Counted from the stretch's first letter, positions 1 through 14,888 are shown. The stretch is 64,000 nt of DNA from Henricia sp. BOLD:AAB3569 (GCA_037783545.1 JBBELK010000539.1:483068-547067), one strand, 5' to 3'. The notes: a model not told the origin generated them from the letters alone. Numbers and translations: made by a program.

Positions 1-189
1 TTTGGAGCCAATGATTTTCTCCTTTGTCAAAAAATCCTTTCATTTAAAAATCACAAGAAATTGCTTTTATTTGAAATGCTTTTTGTACATACACAGATAC
101 TACAGTAAATGGCACTGCATCAAAAGGAACTTCAAGTCTCAAACAGGAAACAGAATTTGAAAAAAAGGTTACTTGTTTAAGCAAACTCA

Positions 190-2573
<2,384 letters not shown>

Positions 2574-3382
2574 GGTAGCATTTTGTGTGTATTTTACATC
2601 AGTTTTCTCAATCTCAGTACAACGACACCGCTGATAAAAGAGCCGCGCACAGATTGCATGTAGTGGAATGTTCTACTATGTAAATGGGGATAAGTAATTC
2701 GTTTTATAAAATATTTTTCAGGAATAAAGCAAATTCAAAGAATATTTTTCACTTAAATATTTTAAAATGTAAAAATTATTATGGAATTATGTATGATTTA
2801 TTTCTCTATTTTCATTCTTTTTGAGTATAGTATTATATATTTTTCAAGACATCACCTTTGCGTGAAATAGTTGACTCCAAAGTATTTTATGACCTTTGAC
2901 ACCAAAGTAAACTGTGCAAACACTTGTGCATTGTGCTTGCACTTTTAATAGTTGAGTTGAGCATGGTACATGTAGACTTTGTTCTGTTGTTCACTATTTT
3001 TCCAAATATATTTTCATATTTTGCCAAAGGTTATCACAGTACGGTTGTTTTGATCAGTGGATGTTTGGATTGTCAACAATGTATCTGAAATAGAACCAAA
3101 ACATTATTCTGATCTTTTGTGTGCACAAAAGTCAAAACAAAAGAATTTGTTTTTTTAGACAACATTGTTGACAGGAAGTGGTCATTAACAATTAAAATTA
3201 TATTTAGCCCTCATATATTATACATTATTATGGTATACCGATACATGTATTTCTAGTAGTAGGTCTAAACAATATTTTCTTTTTAAGATAAACATGGTCA
3301 TGATGGTGCATGCAGTGTTGTAATAATTTAATAATTTAATATAAATAATGCAAATATACACTCCCGTTTTTGTTTTGAACAG
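2574..3382. promoter_or_regulatory. Head-to-head ALDH9A1/RCN2 intergenic region (probable bidirectional promoter)
   Basis: About 0.8 kb separates the ALDH start on the minus strand from the RCN2-like start on the plus strand. The sequence is AT-rich with no repeat or ORF recognised. Its right end, CCCGTTTTTGTTTTGAACAG at 3363-3382, looks like a splice acceptor, so the RCN2 5' UTR may start with a non-coding exon further left. No clear TATA box was identified. Confidence 0.4.
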
Positions 3383-3406
3383 CTGTGAAGACCAGACAAC
3401 TCCAAG

Positions 3407-6400
3407 ATGATGGCAACATTTGGCATCTGTTTGACTGCTTTATATCTAACCAGCATGACCGTCGTATCACGTGATTTCCCGTCCCCACCTCCTGACGTTG
3501 ATATTCCACGCACACGGCCGTTTGATCATGAGATTTTTCTTGGCGGATATGTGAGTATACAGAGTGAGAAAATGTATATTTTTTACAAATATTTGTTAAT
3601 ATTTTGTGATGACACCAAAACACATATGAAATGGCCTTTTACGTGTTTTGCACCAATAGCATCAGGTGTACTGACATATTTCCTTTCATATGCAAATTTG
3701 GTATCCACTTGACCAGACTAAATTTTTGTTGCTATGTGGTGCATGCGGCTGCTGTGAAGTACAGAACCAATACCGTGTTCAAAGTAGGAGAGAGTGGCAT
3801 AAAACAACCAGACTGTTGGTTGCTGGAAAGAATATTATAATTCAGTTTGAGAAAGAAAGCAAAACATTTTTAAAGTTTTGTGTTTCCTTGTATTTTTAAT
3901 TTTTTTCACAGAAAGCTGCTAAGGAATTTCAGACCCTTTCTGCTGAAGACAGTAAAGCTCGACTCCAGGTCATCCTGAAGAAGGCCGACAGTAACCAAGA
4001 TGGTCAACTAGCAAAAGGTTTGCATCTCTTTATCCTTAATTTGTAAGTTACTCTTTCAACCATCATGGAAATGTTCGAATCCTAGTTGATATTATTAGCT
4101 AATTTCCAAGCTTGGTAAGAGTTGAGAAGTTGATCAGAATTGTTTGACTGATTGGAAAAACCAATATTTAGGTCAGTTTCATATGTTGTGTGCACAAGGT
4201 CTGAAGCCATGCATAGTTCCGACCTGTCAATCAACCGAACCCGCCGACCAATCACAACAGAGCTAGCAGGTGCACCCACATAGGTCAAAGTGCACTGTAC
4301 GCTCACAACAACATGATCACGCGATATGTTCTGCCGGCCCTCTACAATTTGTACAGTGTTGTATGCGACGATCCGGGTGAATTTTTGGTTTCAAGGCCGG
4401 TCGTTTCGTTGTTCAAAGGTACGAAAGCTATATTTCGTAATGATATGATATCCCTGCGGGGTTAACTGGGCAAAATCGGAACTGTGCATTCTTTCCCCAA
4501 GGTTTGCTGGTTATGGTTTTTAAGTTTTTTTTTTTAATGTAAAAATGCTCAGATTTCTAAATTTTTAAGTACATTTTGTATGCTTGAAGAAACGGTGAGA
4601 AAAGGATATTACGTATTTTTCCTACATTTTTCAATTTTCACTTTTTTTTGGTCATCTTCTAATCTCCTTCAACAGTCCTTTTCTCCCAGTCCCCTTTTTC
4701 CCGGTATCCCCGTTTTGTCCCCCCTCCAGCCCCAGACTTGCCCTCCGTTCCCCTAAATGGCTTTCCACTCCAACCCATCTTTCTCCAGGGGTGGATTGCA
4801 ATAAAGACAGTTAGGACGTCCTAAACCCTAGGACGTCCTAAGTCTGACATCACTAAGACATCATAGATTATTTTGCCTTGCAATAAACATTTATGTATCC
4901 TAACTTGTGTCCTAGGACACATAACATGTAAGACACCTAATATGTGTCCTAAGTTATGTCTTTGGAAAAAAAATCTAAATTTCCTGCTAAATTTAGACAA
5001 AAGGAGCATTGTGACTAGGATCAAAAGTTTATTTTTTGATAGTTTATCTTTCTTAAACTCAGTTTCCACTAAAAGGAAATTACGATTCAAGCTGGACCTA
5101 TGTTAATTCTGAAAGTTTTCACGATGTTTTTCACGCCACTGTCACGCGTACGTACGGCATCAACAACCGGCAGGTAATGTAGTGCACATGCGCGATGGTA
5201 TGCAAACACACGAATGCGATTGAAACGCCGCTCACAACAGTAAAGACATACAAGCTTTTATGTCTTAGCTAAGACGTACTAACTTTTGAATATTGCAAGG
5301 CATTTTTCAATGTGTCGTAGCTAAGATGTCATAAACTCAGTTAGGACACATGATGTGTCTCAGACTAAAGACGGTTATATTGCAATCCACCCCAGGACTG
5401 CTTTTCTTTGTGTTTCTCCCAGCATCATATTTTAATGTGCTGTTTTTTGCACTTTATGGATCCCTATGGTGTTGTGCTCGAGACCAGCGCATATTTATCA
5501 TTAAACGGTGTTCTTGTTTACAGAGGAGCTTTGTGATTGGGTAACTGGCTCATTGCGCAACATTGATCGCGTCATCGCAGAGGAGCACATGCTAATTCAA
5601 GATAAGAACCAAGATGGCCGCCTGACGTGGGAAGAGTATAACAAACACGTCTTGGGCTCTGTGCCGGAAGATGGCAATGAAGATCCCGATCAAGAAACAA
5701 GATTGGTAAAAACACTCAAACCTCTGCTTATTATAACAAGGAAAATTTAGGTCCTAATTTCTTGTTTCTTCATTGTTTTTATTCCTGATAGTACAAAGTT
5801 CCTGTCATAACAAGGTAATCTCTAGAGTTCCAAGGACGTACGTCTTATTGCGAGGTTTAAGTGTATTATTTTTCACCTGGTAACATATGTAGCAACTGAA
5901 TGTAGTAGTAAGTCTGTGTTCTGGCTTGTGACCTATTCACTTTTAAGTGAATAAGGCTGGGAACAAGATCGATTTAGGCTAGACATCTGTCTAGTGTCTA
6001 GTATGCAGGAGGTCATGTGTTCAAGTCCCACCAGAGCACGCTATGAGCTTTTAGCATGTTCTCGTTAAATGCATTTATTATATATTGCATATACTACGTC
6101 GTCGTGTATGGGCAAAATGCATTCATTTAACACCGAATGGACCAACTTAATAATTTCAGGATTTGGGCAATATTGAGAGTTTTAAGAAGTCCGTGCCCAT
6201 CTATTGAAGGGGGATTAGTTTTCTAATATACAGAACTCAAGATGCTATGCCTGGCTGGAATGTAAGTTTGATTCCTGGCCATGATGGGTTGTACATTTGT
6301 CCTTAAGCAAGGCACTTTATCCCAATTCAGTAATCACATGACTGTGGCAGCCCTTACTTTAAGAATCTTCAATCTTGTGACATTTTTTCCTTCTCTCTGG

Positions 6401-8868
6401 ACACACAGGAAGTAAAGAGCAACCGTAAAATGTTCACGCTGGCCGACAAAAACAAAGATGGATTTCTTGAAGGGCAGGAACTATTGGCTTTCTACAACCC
6501 GAATGCAGTGGAAGATATGCAGGTAAGGCACTGTTGCTGTATGCATTAGGCTTGGGTGACTCCAGCATTTTCGGAGTCGACTCCGATTCTAAAAAAAGAA
6601 TCGCAATTCCATTCGGAATAAATTCCATTTTTCACTCTAATTAAATATAATAAGAGTGTGTTAATAAGTATGTGTACATTGACAATACTAATTGTGCCGA
6701 CGACGACCCAATTATTGGCACCGAGCGGCACTAAACGTCCACGAAATGATCATGCCGGCTGTGCCACACTCACGTTCATGATCAGAAGCCAAGCACTCTG
6801 GCAGAAGTTGGTGTTTTGGCTTCAGAATTGCTAGTGTAGTTTCTGGAATCGGCAGGCTATGACTGGAAATCAAATCTAGATGAAAGGGAATCGATTCCTC
6901 AAAAATCTGGAATTGCGTTTCCGATTCCCAAAGTGGAATCAATTGTACTCGACTCCGGCGTGGAATTGCCCAAGCCTATTGGGTGTTAAGTAGGGTTAGT
7001 TTTGCCCTTACCCGACGTAATTATTAACGCTGTATATTCAGTGCTTTCCCGAGATACTATGAAAAACTTCAAGGCAGTTTATCAACATTATTCTTTAGTT
7101 TATGTCTTTAAAGAGGACTGATTCAGCAAAATCCAAGCTGCATATATTAAAGGAAAATTCCCAAATTTCTAGGGTTGACAGGAATTAAGGAAATCTCATG
7201 ATTTGTTTTCTTATCCTCAATTTCCAGGAAATAGTTATCGAGAGACTGCTGGAAGATTTTGATCACAATGGTGACGGCGCGGTGGAATTGGAGGAATTTA
7301 TTGGCAATTGGGAAGACGTTGACAATACCTTGCCAGGTGAGTTACAGAATCAGGTTAGATAGTGGTATTTTCCTTACCTTCCACCTCTGTGGTCCCGGGT
7401 TCGAATCCCGTCTGGGTCAGTATGTGGATTGGGTTCTCAGTCCCTGCTTGATTCTGTGGGTTTCCCCCATACATAATTGTGTAGGGGTTTCCCTCTTCAC
7501 AGGTTTCTTCAGGCTTACGAGCTACAGTGCCTCGGACATTTTTGAGGAATCCTTGGTTTCAGTACCAGAAAGATTTAAGAATGAAGTGGTCGATGTGGTT
7601 TGACCATTTGACAGCAACTGTTTATTAATTTTGTGGGTGCACATAAACTTGGTAATGCCCAACACACAAGACAATTTATGAAACATGTGAAATAACTTAT
7701 ATTTATTGCTGAGCAGCCTGTCATAAAGCATGAAAGTGAATTTTGATTTTATTTTTCAAACACCCCAGATCTTACAGGAAGACGGAAGGAACCAGAATGG
7801 GTAACTGAGGAACGTGAAATCTTCTACCAGCAACTGGATAAAGATGGGAATGGCAAAATGGAGGGAGAGGAGCTCTTTCATTGGGTCAAACCTCGGTATC
7901 GTGTAACGGCAGAGAAAGAGGTACGTGACTGAGACCTGGGGCCAATTTCACGAAGCACTACGATCCTTCGTAACACCAGTTGCAATGGGTAAACCACCTA
8001 AACGTGCGTCTTGAGTAAGGCGCGAGGTCAAAATAGAAACGGTCTGTATACCGGTAAACGATTCGAGTTAATCCCTCTTCAAATCGTTTTTCTGTTGACA
8101 GAAAACCGTGTGTCGGTTTGAAGGGAATCGTTTCCAACTTGCAGGGTTTGTCGATGATTGACAGGTTTACAACTGGCCACCTGCACGAAGGGAACAAAAG
8201 GCTGCTACTGGCCGACGACTTCAAAGGGAGCCGCCTGACTCTACAGCCGGGTGCACCCGGCCCGGGGCATGAATGGGTTGTGGTTAAACACCCTTGTTCG
8301 GGCGGTCACGTGATAAACCGTGGCAGCGAGTCAGCCCGGAGTAGTCACACAATGGCCTGTAATCCGATAAGCTCTCTATTGTTCAGTGAACGTGGGCCGG
8401 GTTGAACATTGCCAATTATCTATCGTCTGGCCAGACAAGTTGAATTGTTTGCTTGTTCACTGAAAACCATGCAACGGTGTATCGTTTATGTACTGTTTCC
8501 CGGTATACAGTACCGGCTGTTTCGCCTAACATGCATCTCGAGTTACGAAGGATCATAGCACTTCATGAAATCGACCCCTGGTCAAACAGGTTTCGGGAGT
8601 TAGTCCAAAAGTGTCAACTAAACACCAAGACCTGATGTTTGGGGGAAAAAAGTTAGAACTTTGGCCGAACCTGAACTTGCCATGTTTGATTTATTTGTCT
8701 TGTTCTAAACCTTAGGCTGAGCATCTTATCAAAGTTGCTGACGCAGATGGTGATGGAAAACTTAGCATAGAGGAAATCTTAGGCAAGTATGAACTGTTTA
8801 CTGGCAGTAAAGCTACGCATTTTGGTCGGCACATACGCAGTGACAACTTTCCCCACGAAGAGCTCTGA
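3407..8868 (+). CDS. RCN2: Reticulocalbin-2-like CREC-family EF-hand protein
   Basis: Seven exons: 3407-3550, 3912-4017, 5524-5705, 6409-6522, 7228-7336, 7769-7920, 8716-8868, phases 0,1,0,0,1,0, total 960 nt or 319 residues plus stop (human RCN2 is about 317). Residues 1-21 are a hydrophobic signal peptide. Six EF-hand loops begin at D74 (DSNQDGQLAKEE), D110, D157, D194, D242 and D278. All have D at 1, G at 6 and E at 12, so all six look competent for calcium. The C-terminus, FTGSKATHFGR...NFPHEEL, matches the RCN2/ERC-55 end; HEEL stands where vertebrates have HDEL. Role from the family: low-affinity calcium binding in the ER/secretory pathway. Calumenin or RCN1/3 are alternatives, but the GR-x6-F-x-HxEL end favours RCN2. 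The start has A at -3 and a tandem ATGATG. Confidence 0.92.
3690..3831 (+). mobile_element. Fragment of the GTTGCTATGTGGTGCAC foldback family
   Basis: GACCAGACTAAATTTTTGTT, GTGGTGCATGC and GAAGTACAGAACCAATACCG repeat the element at 1811-2141. It sits in intron 1 of the RCN2-like gene, 80 bp before exon 2. Confidence 0.6.
4788..5393. mobile_element. Foldback/MITE with 16-bp GGGGTGGATTGCAATA termini
   Basis: GGGGTGGATTGCAATA at the left is mirrored by TATTGCAATCCACCCC at the right, a perfect 16-bp inverted repeat. Subterminal parts carry several TTAGGACGTCCTAA/CCTAGGACACAT motifs. A CAG occurs at both flanks and may be a 3-bp target duplication. It fills much of RCN2 intron 2. Confidence 0.8.
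5985..6075 (+). repeat. tRNA-like SINE fragment
   Basis: TATGCAGGAGGTCATGTGTTCAAGTCCCACC followed by GCACGCTATGAG... parallels 43378-43500 and 60105-60232 (same family, inverted). GTTCAAGTCCC fits a pol III B box. Confidence 0.5.
6547..6978. mobile_element. Foldback element, TAGGCTTGGG termini
   Basis: Left TAGGCTTGGGTGACTCCAGC and right GAATTGCCCAAGCCTA are inverted; the interior is rich in GATTC/GAATC and GACTCCG. A degenerate relative occurs at 49552-49700. It lies in RCN2 intron 4. Confidence 0.7.
7352..7590 (+). repeat. tRNA-derived SINE (CCCGGGTTCGAATCCCG family)
   Basis: GTCCCGGGTTCGAATCCCG is an excellent pol III B box. The downstream GGGTCAGTATGTGGATTGGG and CCCTGCTTGATTC segments are shared with 56274-56575; the B-box head alone recurs at 26780-26860 and 40608-40685. 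It lies in RCN2 intron 5. Confidence 0.75.
7938..8578. mobile_element. Foldback transposon in RCN2 intron 6
   Basis: GGGGCCAATTTCACGAAGCA at the left pairs with TGCTTCATGAAATCGACCCC-type sequence at the right; arms of about 37 bp with about six mismatches, both ending TCCTTCGTAAC. The centre contains smaller GC-rich palindromes such as GGGTGCACCCGGCCCGGGG. The apparent ORF in its middle has no recognisable product. Confidence 0.75.
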
Positions 8869-8931
8869 TGTCGTTCTCACATCTTCAAACTTTGAACTTA
8901 GGAGTATTTATTTTGTTTTAAAAATCGCTGC

Positions 8932-8937
8932 AATAAA
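8932..8937 (+). terminator. Polyadenylation signal AATAAA of the RCN2-like gene
   Basis: AATAAA lies 63 nt after the TGA stop codon, which would give a short 3' UTR. No better signal was noticed closer. Confidence 0.6.
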
Positions 8938-9004
8938 GGCAACAATCTTTCGGTGTGCTTACATTTTTTTTTCACTAAATTGAGCGATTCGGTTAACTCA
9001 AGAC

Positions 9005-9230
9005 ATAGGTTAATTCTTTTGGCTGTGTGTTCAAATCCTGGCCATGTTCATGGTGTATGCCCCTGGTCAAGGCACTTTGTCATAAGTTGCCTCTCTCCAC
9101 CCAGGAGTAAATGGGTACCTGCAAGGGTTGTAGCCTTTGAGCGCTTGTGTCGGGCTGCGTACTCCCCAGGAAGTTGTGCTCAGTGACCAGGGGTAATAAA
9201 TGTTGTAAAGCAGTATAATTATACTGCAAG
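9005..9230 (+). repeat. tRNA-derived SINE, partial
   Basis: Contains GTTCAAATCCTGG (B-box-like), CAAGGCACTTTGTCATAAG, CCACCCAGGAGTAAATGGG and GTGACCAGGGGTAATAA, the order of the fuller copy at 9548-9870. Confidence 0.7.
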
Positions 9231-9547
9231 GTAGGTATGTGTGCTGTAGAATATCACCATTATTATGATCAACATTTTTCAGAACATTTTTATTAGTATT
9301 TTGTATGAAAACCACTTCTTTTCTGAGTATGATTATCAGATTTTGTGCGAATTTTACCATTTGAGGTAACACAAATATACTTCTCAATAAAAAAACCAAA
9401 AAATTATTTGTAGCAGGCCTCGAGAAAAATGTAGAAAAATGATTGGGTATGCAATAAATATTTCAAATTTTTAAAGCATGTTTTTATATGCACTGGTGCT
9501 ATTTTGTATTCAAAGGTGTATTTAAAAAATATCAATGCAGAACCTAT

Positions 9548-9870
9548 ATGCAGTCTGGTGCATCATCCTCAAGACCTGTTTGATTCTACAGGTCGTGGGT
9601 TCGAATCCAGACTTCGCCATGCATGTGCCCTTGGGCAAGACACTTTGTCATAATTTGCCTCTCCACCCAGGAACAAATAAGTATCTGCGAGAGAAGTGAA
9701 TGTGTTATGTGTTTGATTAGCTCACAAGTGCCTAACAGGCAGCTGGGGCTGAATGCGCCCCAGGGAGTTGAAATTTAATGGAATAATATAGTTGAGCTCA
9801 GTGACCAGGGGTAATGATGCAAGTGCCCTGAGCACCTTGCTTGCGCGATATAAGAATTTATTAAATACAG
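9548..9870 (+). repeat. tRNA-derived SINE, near full length
   Basis: A perfect B box (GGGTTCGAATCC) near 9600 is followed by GCAAGACACTTTGTCATAAT, CCACCCAGGAACAAATAAG, GTGTTTGATTAGCTCAC, GTGACCAGGGGTAATGA and a tail GCGATATAAGAATTTATTAA. This copy is the reference for those at 9005, 10140, 20938, 27605 and 57190. Confidence 0.8.
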
Positions 9871-10139
9871 CGTATTTCTACTGTATGAAATGAAGTTGCA
9901 GTATTAGCGAAAGATATTAATGCATGAGAAAATAGGAAATGCATGGTAGTTATTTTTGTAGCAACAAATTCATAGTTTGAAATGTTTGAATTTTTTTTTT
10001 TTTTCGCAGTTATTGGAATAAAACCAAACCGTTTACATGTATTTGCAGCTTTCTAGTAAGATTTCGGTTGAGAATGTAGTACGAAAATAGTTTTTAACTC
10101 TTGTTTCTGCTAACAAGGTGAGTTTGACTACCTACTTTT

Positions 10140-10300
10140 ACTGTGCCCCTGGGCATGGCATTTTGTCAAACGTTGCCTCTCTCCGCCCATCTGCAGAGGT
10201 TGTAGCCCCTAGGTTGTGCCTAATGACCAGGGTTATGCTGTTGCAATGCACTGTGTGCATCTTGCGTGATATGTGCACTGTATAAATACATATTGACAGT
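10140..10300 (+). repeat. SINE fragment of the 9548-9870 family
   Basis: GGCATTTTGTCAAACGTTGC, CTGCAGAGGTTGTAGCC, AATGACCAGGGTTATG and a CTTGCGTGATATGTGCACTG tail repeat the 9005/9548 copies. Confidence 0.6.
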
Positions 10301-10440
10301 TTAAAGGTAGAACACATGATTGGTAAACTGTTAAAAGGGGCGTTATTTCCACTCGTGATTAGAAGCCCGTGTCGATAAAACTGCCCTGTAGAAATTTCAG
10401 GTAGTAATACTTCTGAAAACTTGAAAATTCCATGCATGGT
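10301..10440. mobile_element. Partial MITE sharing the ACATGATTGGTAAACTGTTA arm
   Basis: Matches 51290-51425 in opposite orientation (CATGATTGGTAAACTGTTA, AGAAGCCCGTG, CTGCCCTGTAGA, CATGCATGG) and shares its end with 12491-12954. Confidence 0.6.
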
Positions 10441-11322
10441 TTTTGTGTTGAGTGAATGGTAAAAAAGTCTGTTGCAAAATACTTTTTTTTAGAAACTACC
10501 TTCAGTTGTTAATTTCTCACACAAAATACCATTTTGGACTGAAATAAAATCATGTGGTGTTTTGTACCATTGTTATTAACTCTTAGAGGAAGGTTTCTCT
10601 TGTCAACTCGTCAAAAAAACATTGGGGTCACTGCAAAGTATGTACTCTACATGCAGTGATTTATTTGCAATCATAAAATACCTCAAACCAGCATTTACAT
10701 AAAACTTGACTGCTAGCAGAGGCTCTTCCTGAAATTGCATTATTTAAGAGAAAGGCTTGTGGGGACACAGAGATAGTTAAATCTAATTTAGGAACTAAAA
10801 ACTATAAAATTACAACTTTGATCTTTTCGACATTATAAAACGACTTTCCCCCCACACATTTAAATGTCATCAGGGATCTCAGGTAGACATTTGAAAAGGC
10901 CAAAGTGTCTTCCTCCTACATAAATTCATTGTTTTTCTCAACAACTGTAGGCTTGTAAAAAACAACTTTGAAATTGTCAGTCAAGCCAAAATTAAATCTG
11001 TTTTCATTACTGACTGTTCGGGTCTTTAGAATTAAGAAGCATTTTTTTTTAGACTAGGTAATACTTTAGCATAATTTGTGATTTTCAGTGCAAAATAACG
11101 ACCTAAACTGTCCGTGTTTGGGTGAAAGGATTACAAAAATTAATTCACACAAGCGAACGAATTTAGAAAGCTTGCGTGTCTCTGTAAAGAAAAATATATT
11201 TGGAGATACAAGCCTTTTTCTTGAAACGGGCTTCACATGTTGTACATGTGCGCATTCGCTCATATGTACATAGTATGTGTACAATGTACGTGCACATGTA
11301 CATTTACGTCATAACCCTGTCA

Positions 11323-11349
11323 AATAAAAGACAGGGCCTGTCTTTTATT
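11323..11349. other. Near-perfect palindrome containing AATAAA on both strands
   Basis: AATAAAAGACAGG, one central G, then CCTGTCTTTTATT: 13-bp perfect arms with a single-base centre. Just upstream, 11240-11310 is an alternating purine/pyrimidine stretch rich in GTACATGTGC/GTGCACATGTAC. Confidence 0.6.
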
Positions 11350-12490
11350 ATTTCTTGTTTTTAATCGACTGGCATTATTCCTTGACGGATTTTTCGTTCT
11401 TGGTACCAAATGAAAGCTAATAACTTTTTTCTATTCTAGAAAAATAGCAATTTAAATTTTTTTTTAAATTTGACACTTAAATCGGCCAGTGTAACTTTAA
11501 AATAGAATTTAGGTCTTTGACTTTTGTCAATATATGCTAATTTCAAGTTCTGCTCAGCGGTCAAAAGTGTTCAGTGTGATTTTTCAAGTATAAAGCAAAC
11601 CTTTCACAGACAACTTGCAACAACATTTAGATGGATTTTGTGTTTGTGCTAAATTGTATTATTTTTCCTAAATTTACTCATTTTACTCCACTCAGATGGG
11701 GCACCTCGGATAAATAACTGCATGGGTAACATGCTTACAGTAAAGTGAAAAACATTTCTTCATTAAAAAATAAAAATCCAGGAGCTCCATATTAACTTTG
11801 ACATTTATTAATATTCATCATTTTTTTTATACAACTGTAATAAGACTTGACCCCGAAATTATAACCTAAATCCTTTATACTAATCTTCAGACATTTTGAA
11901 TTTTAATTGTGTTGAAAAAAAAAAAATCCAGTGTATTTATTTACTCAAATGAAATCAAATTTGAATTTAAATTAACACCTTTAAAGCAAGTTTCACATTC
12001 ATTTAAACACATTTTCAGGTAAAAAAAGGCTTAAGGGTATGCGTAAGTTTTGTTTAAATGCAAGTAAACATGTTGATACAAACTACATGTATACACAATT
12101 TCATTCCACTTTTCAAAACAATTTAGGTAAAAAAAAAATTTGAAATTATTACCCTGAAAAATTAATGCGGAACAACCCTCGGCAATGTTTGGCAACCCAT
12201 GCATGATGCAGGCAGTAAATCAAACGAGGGATGAGAATTTACGGTTAATTCAGAAATCTGTTTGCAATTTTTGTCAGTTAACCGTTCGGCCGACACTAAA
12301 GATTGTTGCTGGCGTTTATAGATGTATGTGCAATGTACACAATAATACCCCTTTGCCCCCAAAATAATCATTAAACTGGTCAACATTTTACTATGGTATG
12401 ACCCCATATGAATTTATTTCAGTTTCATGACTCATTACAAATAACCCTCTGAGTCTGAAACCATTGTAAACTCTATAAAATTGGGTTTCG

Positions 12491-12954
12491 TTTAAAGATA
12501 GTATACATGATTGGTAAACTGTTACTAAGTATTCTGTTTTATTGTTATGCGCCATGAGCGTCATTTATGACGGATACCGGCGCAGTATAAATGTTCGTTA
12601 TTATTATTATTATTAAATAGTTTTATCCCCCTGTGTGATTGAAGATATGCATGATTAAAACCAACCTGAGCAAAAACCAGCTCAGTACTTTTGAGAAAAC
12701 AGTCAAAAAAGGGTTTGCAGTAATTTTGCCCCAAAACCATTTCGCCCTGAACCACGGTTTTGGGGCGAAATGGTTTTTCGTCTCACGAGACGAAAACTAT
12801 TTATTTTGATCATTTCTCAAAGACTATAGCACTTCAGACAAAACCATTTCAGGGGACGTTTTCTACGGTCATCATGTTTATATTGCGTAAGTTAGGCGTA
12901 AATCTGTGAACATTTCTGATTTTCGAGATACCAATCATGTATACTGCCTTTAAA
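12491..12954. mobile_element. MITE with TTTAAAGATAGTATACATGA termini
   Basis: TTTAAAGATAGTATACATGATTGGTA at the left is inverted at the right with 2 mismatches in 26. Inside lie a hairpin near 12550-12585 (GCGCC...CGTCATTTATGACG...GGCGC) followed by a (TTA)n tract, and a palindrome 12723-12778 around CCCCAAAACC/GGTTTTGGGG, suggesting nested insertions. Confidence 0.75.
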
Positions 12955-13529
12955 CGTTCGGCAAAACTGGTTTTTCAAATTTTGTTTAGTTAAACGCCCC
13001 ATCCCTAAATCAAACATTCCCTTTAATGCGTGGCTTTTGGATTATCAATATTAACGCATGATGAATAGCAAAAGTGCAGTTACACGTGATGTGAATTTTT
13101 TTACCAGACAAATTTAATCCATGTCTGCATAGATCAAAAGCCATGAACGGTGGAAAACCATCTGTGAATACAAAATTAATACGAGGTTACATTACGGCCG
13201 AATGTTATCCTAATTATTCACCAATGGCAGTAAATCTTTTTCTCAAAGATTACATGTACCGTAGTTCCAAAGACTGCATAATGTCATTAAGTCTTTTTTT
13301 GTGGAGAATGTGCTTCTAATGTACAGTTAGGATCGGGTGTTTAAATATTACAAAATATTTTTTATGCACAGGTTTAAAAAAGAAGAAAAGATTTTACATG
13401 AATAAATAGCTCATGCAAACATGACCTAGTACTGTTGCTTTCATGAAACTAAAGACCTAATTACACCAAATTTACAAGAGTTAAATAAGGAAAAATAAAG
13501 GTATTAAATTGGTTTTAATGAGACATTAA

Positions 13530-13890
13530 GACCGTGTTTACACTGGTCCATAGCTCGGGATCAATATTGATCCCCTGATAAGAATGCGTCAGTGTTAACC
13601 GCAATGATGCCGCGTTTACATTTTGCAGTTCATCTCGAGCGCGGTGCCAGTCAAAGGTCATGATCAATGTGTGCATAAGTTATGCATGTACAGTGGTACA
13701 ATACCACTTTAATTTCGCGGGCTTTTCCCCCCTCGTTACGGCTGTGGTGCGGATGTGGTGCAAATTAATTGCCTTTCTAACCGCAAACTGATTCCGAGCC
13801 CTCCACCAACTCGGGGCCTGATCCGGGGCCAATTTGGTCCCGAGAGCGTTTACACTCAGTTTGTGATCTGGGATCAAGTGTAAATAGGGT
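13530..13890. mobile_element. Foldback element, GTTTACACT-terminated family
   Basis: Left GACCGTGTTTACACTGG and right AGTGTAAATAGGGT are inverted; GTTTACA/TGTAAAC motifs also recur inside. Same family as 27907-28386 and 46617-46950. Confidence 0.65.
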
Positions 13891-14820
13891 AAATTAAAAA
13901 CGTTTTCATTGGACAATAAACAAATCAGCTAAGTGCAGAGTATTAGAAGATAAGTGTTCACTTTAATTGCAAATGACTCATCTCTGTTTTCACTTTGTTA
14001 GTGGCATGAGAAACGATGTGTACGGTCAAAATAATTGTGTGCGTGGGTTTGTCCACAGTAATGGGGTACATTTGAAAAATAAGTCAATAATTCCTTTCAG
14101 ATGTCTTTAGTTTATCTCAGAATTAAAGAAATTGCTGCCACAACATACATTTTTGAAAAGCTTGTGTACAAATTTTCCTGTAACGTGGACGGACCATTTT
14201 GTGACAATTTTTCCGTCTGTTACATGCGTAATAGGACAATGTATGTTGTAGGACTATTTTTCGTCCTCAGTTTAGCTTGATATTTTAAAGATAAAATTAA
14301 GACATTTGAAGTGAACTGGGACCTAAGATCTTGAATGTTACAGAAATGTACCCCATTACTGTGGAAAGACCCACATGTAAGTAGCACTTTTCTTTAGCTT
14401 TCGAACCTTAGTGCAATTTTAACAGGATTTTGAAATAGTTTGAGCAAAGGAACCATAAACTAAGATAAAATTTGTTTAAATACTCCTGTAAGTATTCCCC
14501 AAATCTTACTGAAATAAAAATGATGTACATTTACCTACTTAATACATACAGATTTAAAAGATAATACATGATTACAATGCTACTTTTTAAATACGAAATG
14601 AACCCCTACCTTATTACAATACAATATTACTACACCAACTCTCAAACACACCATTTTAAACAGAGACGTCATATAAACCAATAAATATTTCTTTTAAGTA
14701 TCTTATTTGCAATCGACCTGAAAGGCTGAAATGACACAATTTACTTATTTTTGGAGAATAGTAGTTTGCTATTATTTGATGGTATACAAGTAATAAACGT
14801 TTATGAGTTTAATGGTACGA

Positions 14821-14888
14821 GTTGAAAGATGGAATGTTCCATTCAACGAGGCGGAGCCGAGTTGAATGGAATAATTCCATCTTTTAAC
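14821..14888. repeat. 68-bp foldback hairpin
   Basis: GTTGAAAGATGGAATGTTCC at the start is mirrored by GGAATAATTCCATCTTTTAAC at the end; about 27-bp arms enclose GAGGCGGAGCCGA. It may be the outer part of a larger element that includes 14932-15260. Confidence 0.7.

Noticed and set aside
7259-7603. 114-codon plus-strand ORF over RCN2 exon 5
   Set aside because: Out of frame with the EF-hand coding frame and extends into a SINE.
8118-8405. 95-codon ORF in RCN2 intron 6
   Set aside because: Lies within the foldback element 7938-8578 and has no similarity that I recognise.
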